In this document: one piece after another, positions 58,435 to 64,000 of the stretch | Layout of the letters: the number at the start of each line of letters is the position of its first letter | How positions within the stretch are numbered: position 1 is the stretch's first letter | Origin: Fremontodendron californicum | Taxonomy: Eukaryota > Streptophyta > Magnoliopsida > Malvales > Malvaceae | Length of the DNA: 64,000 nucleotides | NCBI GenBank assembly: GCA_030761205.1 | Contig: JAULJL010000029.1 | Coordinates: 875,501-939,500 of the forward strand | Direction: 5' to 3' | Position numbers and translations under genes: made by a program | Notes under the pieces: generated by a model | What the model saw: the letters and a program-made list of their open reading frames with translations, nothing else | Databases searched by the model: none | Told to the model about the DNA's origin: nothing

Positions 58435-61400
58435 AGGCTGGCAAGGGGAGGGTGTTTTCAGATGCAGCCCGAAAAGGAGATGTCTTCTAGGGCATATTTT
58501 CATGCCAACTAAATTATGATTTTTCTCTTCCAAATTGGGCTTGAAACAAGAGTTTACCTTAGAAAAATGAATCCATTGAACTTGAGTTCCCTATCCCAGC
58601 AATTTCTAATCCAAAATTTGGCTTAAATTCTCCTGCGTAGCTGCTGATTATACACCTTCCAACTTCAATTTATGGGCTTATGCCCTTCCAGGAAAAAAAA
58701 TATTTAAAATTTATACTAAACAAACATAGGCTTGGTTAAGGAAAGTTTTCATGCCCTTCTACATGTATCCTACTTAGCATCAGTATTTAGGAGACCAATT
58801 GCATATCTACAAAAAGCTTATAAACCACACAGTAGAAACAATAGCAGCAGTTAGATTTTCGTATGCAACGTGGGTCTGGTTTCTCATATTTTGTTTGGAA
58901 TTGTACAAAAGGAGAATGTGATTCAGAATTCCAGGTGAGAGAAGGACCATTACGACATGAATATTGACAATCCATCTATATACACAAGAAATTATGCACA
59001 TTATGACTCAAAGATAGACATGCCACGCACGCGCCAGCAAACAAACAAAAAAAAAGTACTTGAGCTCATCAGAAGAATAATATGGAAATTTTAAAATATT
59101 CTTCAAGCACCTTGCGAATGCATGTGTTCTTTATATATGCATGTCAGAATGCTAAAAACAGCATACCTCCACCACCACTCATGGTCTTCAGCAGCAAGTT
59201 GAAAATAAGTCAAAGCCACGGTGATAAAAGCAGTGACAATCAAGAGAATGATAAAGACAATAAACAGGATGCTGTATATGGTGTAGATCCTATGTCCCCA
59301 GACACTGGCAAATATGTAGTAAAGTTCAATATAGATAGCACTGAATGGCAAGAACCCTGCCATTGCCATCTGAGGAAGAGTTCTCCGGTACAAAGGCAAT
59401 GGCGGGATCTCTCTAGGATATTTTGTGGTGCGACAAGGGGCTTGAAACTCTGCCTTGCTATTCTTTCCAGCAATACCTCCTAATACTAATAAAGGAGATG
59501 TGACCAGAGCCCATATGAGAAAAATCACGACAATGGTTCCAAATGGCAATGCTGCCGTGGCTTTATAAGCAATTGCGACAGTATTAAGAAAGCAAAATGT
59601 GAAAAAAAGTGGTCCGCAAAACAAGCTTCCAGTCAGTAATAAGTTTCTCACCTGTCATGAAAAAGGATAGGAATAGTCATCAGGATTGACCAAAAAGATA
59701 TTCAAATTTTAGAAAGACATGTTCTCTTTAGGTACCATTCTAAAATGAGGAGGCTAGCATGTTTTTTCACAAGTTCCTACTTTCTGTCATTGAGATTCAA
59801 CAGGCAAGAGAGGAAGGGTTAAGATAACGAATTGCTTAATTGCCATTGCATGATGCTTATAACAATAGTAACCATAAAATCAGCTTCAAGAAAGAGCATT
59901 ATAAGACTCAAATACAATGAAGCAATTCGAATTTTGAGAACATTCGCCTTCAATAGTAGTCAAGGAACTAAAATTCATTCATGCAGACAAAATAGTGTAA
60001 TTTTGCTTTGAATCTATAAATATGAGCTGCAATCTCTAAGAACTAGTTTCCTCTCATGCTTCTCAGTCCTGCTTTTCTAAGGACAAATGCACATTATAAT
60101 AACATATCATTCAGAGACAGTCTTTCCCCTTTTCTATTTTTCTCAAAAACCAATATTGATAGGGAGCATAGAATGTTTTCATGGACAAGCGGAATGTAAT
60201 TCCTGCAATTCTATCACATTAGGGCATTTTGCTAACACTGTAGATTGAGCATATTCTCACTCCTTATGGAAAAACTATTTGTGTATTATAACATATTTAT
60301 ATACCTTGATGACCATAACCGATATGAATGATTAGTATTTAATGAAGGGTAACATTGGAAAAGTGTCTTCCCTTTTGGGAAAGTGGATATTAAAGATCCT
60401 AAAATAGCAAGATGAACATTCAATTTGGAACAGAGGCAGTATATTTTGAGTTAAAAGTCATTTCTGTAGATTTAGGTTATTTAGGCTATTCTATTCTATA
60501 CGAATTAGTTTTTCTTATTCCCAAGTATTAGGGTTTTAGGGTTATATTTGGTATTTTGTGGGTTTAGGGTTTAGCATATAAATATCTACATTATTTAGAT
60601 TACGATTAGGTTTTGGACAATGAATATTTGAGATTTTCACCCTTTACTGATTCTTTCTGGTTTTGTCCCTCAATTTTCTCTGCTCCTCCCTAATGACAAA
60701 AAAACACACACACACACACATAGAGCAGAAACATTTTATTTGGTTTGACCAGCGGAGCCAATTTATTTTTAGTGAATAGGATGATGATTATTATAAACTA
60801 GAAAAGGATTCCTCAAAATGTAATCATCTCTTTCCCTCACCTTCAAATTAATAAATAATTTATAGACAGGAAACAGGAAGAGAGACCAGTATTACATACC
60901 CAATTTGCTCCTTCTAGCTGACAATAGAAAGAGGATGCAGTGTAGCCAGCAATTCCAGATGTAAGGGCATAAATGACAACCAGAGCAGTGAACAAAGCTC
61001 CTCGGTTATATGGATAAAAGACCCCAACTAGAGCAAGGATAAAAATGAAAATTGTACTGGAAAAGGATGCAAATAAATAGACAGTCAACAGATTGCTCAG
61101 AAACAAAAAGCCGAAAGAACTTTTAATGGAAAGCCAAATTTATCTCTCCCTTTTCCCTTTCTTTTGTTTGGAGAATAACTAGGTTGGATGATACTCACAG
61201 AGTAAAGAGCTGGGTGCCAGAACCAAGAGCTGCTGCAAACAAAGACTTGTGCTTTGGGTACCTGAACACATCGCCATGAATGTACTTCCACCCAGACTCC
61301 TCCTGGTCATCTGCTGATTCCTCATCATGTGCATACCTATTAAATAAGGAAAACAGGAATTGAAAGATAAAACCATGTAATTTGAATTAAGTATGGATTT

Positions 61401-62430
61401 TTCATGCATCAAAACAGAGGGAAATGATTCTTACTTAACGAAATCGTTCTTAAGGACTCGCATAAGAATGGTTGCGAGGAAACCGGTCAATAACAAAACG
61501 GTGACACATGAATTGATGATTGAGAACCAGTGGATTTCCAGATGGTGTGGCAAGGAAGAAGATAGCGAGTACTTATCCATCCGCTTCTCAAAAGGAGTGT
61601 CTGTTTCCTTCCATTTAACAGTGTAAGTGAAATCCACATTGACTGGTTCATCTTCCGTGAGGTCCACAAGGGCGTTAGGATCAGATCGAACGGTGATCTC
61701 AATAACACGATCCTTGTTGTGAAGGATCTCGAAAATGAGATGCTTAAAGAGATAATATTTGTAATCGCTTGGATCGGCCTTGCCTTCCTTATCAACTTTC
61801 CCTAAGAAACCCCAAATGGGAAGGTCGTCGTAGTACATTTGGAAGTAATAGTCTTTGGAGACAGCGGTTCTGAACTTGGCAACTTCTTCCTTTGTGAGCT
61901 CCCTTTTGCAAGCAATTTGAGCCTCTTTCTCAGTCAGAAACTCAAGTTTGTAAGGGGCACTCACTAGCCGATCGCCATTCAACACTTCACCCAGGGCTTC
62001 CTTCTTCTCCTTCACGGGGGCTGCAGTGCACAGCATACCCTCAAATTATTTGTTTTAAACTCTCAGAGAGGAAAAAGGAAATTATTTATAAACATTAAAA
62101 ATGCTAAAATAGACACAAAATGAAACCTGAGGAACAGAATGGGAAATCGAAGTAACGGTAGGTCTCACTGTTAATTACAGAAAAACAAACAAACAAACAA
62201 AAAAAAAAAAGTTAAAGGAGATTCAAGATATAAAATTCCAAGTTGAGTTGAGAATTGAGATCCAAAAGGAATGAATACCTGGGATTGTGGAAGGGACCCA
62301 CTTTATTAGCATAGAGAGGAACTTCATCTCCAGATTTATAACGATGATCAGAAGCACTGGATCTCACCTGGGCTACGCCGCATAGGCTCACAACGGCCAA
62401 CGCTACCAAACACGCCCTTATTCTCTCCAT
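56129..62430 (-). CDS. Transmembrane 9 superfamily protein (nonaspanin/TMN)
   Basis: Seven exons on the minus strand: 62430-62279, 62167-62127, 62020-61435, 61336-61199, 61056-60900, 59651-59167, 56348-56129. All have GT-AG borders and consistent phases, giving 592 aa, the family's usual size. A signal peptide (1-~25) precedes the luminal N-terminal domain (HRYKSGDEVPLYANKVGPF, then KKEALGEVLNGDRL and YYFQMYYDDLPIWGF). Nine membrane segments begin near residue 232; conserved motifs FYPYNRGAL, AALPFGTIVV, PREIPP and DHEWWWR are present. The C-terminus, RSIKCE, fits the KXD/E retention signal for the Golgi. TM9SF proteins act in endomembrane sorting. It resembles the Arabidopsis TMN2-5 group (members 2-4) more than TMN1, judged by the loop sequence after the APFGT region. 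All residues expected are intact. Introns 5 (1.25 kb) and 6 (2.8 kb) are large. Confidence 0.93.
57657..58101. mobile_element. Mutator-type MITE (445 bp) in intron 6 of the TM9SF gene
   Basis: Ends are inverted over about 75 bases (starts GACTAAATACTAAAAAGCC, ends GGCTTTTTTAGTATTTTAGAC; inner parts share TACCCAATTGA). A perfect 9-bp duplication AATAAAATA flanks it (57648-57656 and 58102-58110). It has no coding capacity. Terminal wording GACTAAAT resembles that of the MULE at 47255 (GGCTAAATG). Confidence 0.85.
58391..58433. repeat. (GA)n microsatellite
   Basis: An uninterrupted GA repeat of about 43 bases in intron 6 of the TM9SF gene. A likely polymorphic site. Confidence 0.95.
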
Positions 62431-62580
62431 TTCCTCAGCAGATCAGAGCAGAGCCAGAGGAATGGGAAAAGAAAAAGAAAAAAAAGGTGTCTATTTCTAT
62501 TTTAGTCTAAGGAAGGACTAAGGAGGAATAGTGGAATAGAAATAGAAATCTATTTCTATTTTATTTTAGTTTAGTTTAGT

Positions 62581-62592
62581 TTAGTTTATATA
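62581..62592 (-). promoter_or_regulatory. TATA box of TM9SF gene
   Basis: The minus strand reads CTATATAAACTAAAC at 62592-62578, about 155 bases before the ATG at 62430. (TTTAG)n repeats at 62560-62586 lie between it and the start. Confidence 0.5.
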
Positions 62593-62599
62593 GGTAAAA

Positions 62600-64000
62600 T
62601 AGGTCTGGTAGGTAGGAGTTATTTACTCCCACTAACTAAAAGAGTGAGAAGCACTCCACATCTTTAACCAAACCAACGATAATGATGACCGCCTAACCAG
62701 TAGTTAGTTGTTCCCAAATTGGACACACTTCTTCCACCTTTCCATTTTTTCTAAATTCTATTACTTCCGCCACGTTTGATTGGCCGGAATTAATCACAAC
62801 AGTTATTATAAGAGGAATACTGAATAAAATTGTTATTAATATGTTTACTTCATTGGTTATCAACTACGGTACAAACTTTTGTCACAACTATTTCATTTCT
62901 AATCATTAGATCAGTGTTTTTATTTTATACTCATTGATTAAGCCATATTATCATATAGAAACAAAATAATAAGGTTTATCTTTAAAAAACTTTTGTCACA
63001 ACTTCCAACTGTTAAATCTTGCCTATGCTTCAAGCACCTTAACGATCTCTACGTTGAGATTTAAAAGGTTAAAAGGGATTATGAACAACTGTGTATCAAT
63101 CTTTATTGCTTACTTATAAAAATGTTTATCTTTAAAAAAATCTTAATATTAAAATCTAATAATTATCTCCACTAGAAGACATTGTCTGATTTTACGTAAA
63201 AACAAAACGATTCCATTTTAAATGAATGATTGCTAGAGTGCATTATAAGATGAAAACAATGAATATGGCAAGCATAAATGGATAATGGTATAAAAGCATT
63301 TAAAATAAATCTCATTTTATTCGTGGAAAGATAACTAACATTTTTTAAGCGGGATACTAAGAAGATTACTTATTTATATAATATAGTATTTTCCACTCCT
63401 ATATGGAGTCAATAGGGGCAAATTGGACATTTTAAAATATTTTCATTATTTTATTTTTACAATTTATTATTACATTTTATTTTAATTAATTGTATTTTAA
63501 ATGTTATTTTTATTACTTATTAAATAGTTTTTGTTAGTGTTTTTTATTGTCTTTTAATTTTTTGGAAGTTACATTTTTGTGGCATTTTATTTTAATTATT
63601 TGGGTTTAAATGTTACCTTTAATATTTATTTAATTGTTTTTATTGTCTTTTAATTTTTGTAAGTTACATTTGATGACTTTTAATTTTCATATAAGTTACT
63701 TATTAAATAGTTTGGCATCATTTCAAGGAAGCCATTTAAGCTAAAGGCACTATTGAGTGGTCTGAAGAATAAGAGAAACCACTATGTTGCAAGATGAGAT
63801 GCAAGTAAATTCCTCTTTCCATACTATCCGTTTCATCTCTCAAATTTAAATTACTTTTTATCTTGATTATTATTAGTTTTTATTACAATTTCTTTGGGTC
63901 TATAAATACTTGCTACCTCTGGGTATTATGCAAACTTTTCTTTGTATATCAAATGTCCTTCTAATTTCAATTTGGATTTCTACCATATAATAGGTTAGTT
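62600..64000. other. AT-rich upstream/intergenic sequence
   Basis: No gene recognised. Contains a direct repeat of TATTGTCTTTTAATTTTT followed by AAGTTACATTT (about 63547 and 63641), and otherwise AT-rich DNA up to the window end. Confidence 0.45.

Overview
This is a window of eudicot plant nuclear DNA. It is AT-rich and most of its length is transposon-derived. The plant assignment rests on spliced GT-AG genes of plant families (a TMK1-type receptor kinase, a plant nonaspanin, an At1g29790-like methyltransferase, plant-mobile-domain proteins) and on plant Ty1/copia, Ty3, L1, Mutator and hAT elements. I cannot name the species from sequence alone.

Layout. 1-4130: the right part of a Mutator-like element carrying a spliced plant-mobile-domain (PMD) gene. 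Its ends are a perfect 55-bp inverted repeat, followed outside by an array of strong hairpins. 4131-9980: small DNA elements, a Copia 3' end with its LTR, and the TMK1 upstream region. 9981-13188: host gene 1, a TMK1-type LRR receptor kinase with 2 exons and 950 aa. 14.2-28.2 kb: a pile of LTR retrotransposon debris. It holds an Athila/Retand-like LTR, a decayed minus-strand Ty3 element, a 2.39-kb solo LTR (TSD GAAAG) apparently nested in that element's LTR, an Ogre/Tat-like LTR fragment and another LTR-like segment. 28.3-36.2 kb: MITEs, a SINE-like head, a PMD pseudogene cut by an internally deleted Copia element, and a decayed PUB22/23-like ubiquitin-ligase fragment. 36.2-40.9 kb: a 5'-truncated L1-type LINE. 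40979-45879: a 4.9-kb Ogre/Tat-like solo LTR (TSD AAAAT). 46254-46478: a hAT MITE. 47255-53064: a complete 5.8-kb autonomous-type Mutator element with ~190-bp TIRs and a 9-bp TSD. It carries a decayed MURA-type transposase and, convergently, a GRF-zinc-finger/membrane-anchor gene. 53786-54967: host gene 2, a single-exon methyltransferase. 56129-62430 (minus): host gene 3, a seven-exon TM9SF/nonaspanin with a Mutator MITE in its largest intron.

The three host genes are independent single transcription units: cell-surface auxin-type signalling, a putative Golgi-type membrane methyltransferase, and an endomembrane nonaspanin. They form no shared pathway. The most interesting structures are the two Mutator-type elements: one with a PMD gene beside a hairpin array, the other with a two-gene convergent layout like MuDR in which the second gene is a GRF zinc-finger membrane protein.
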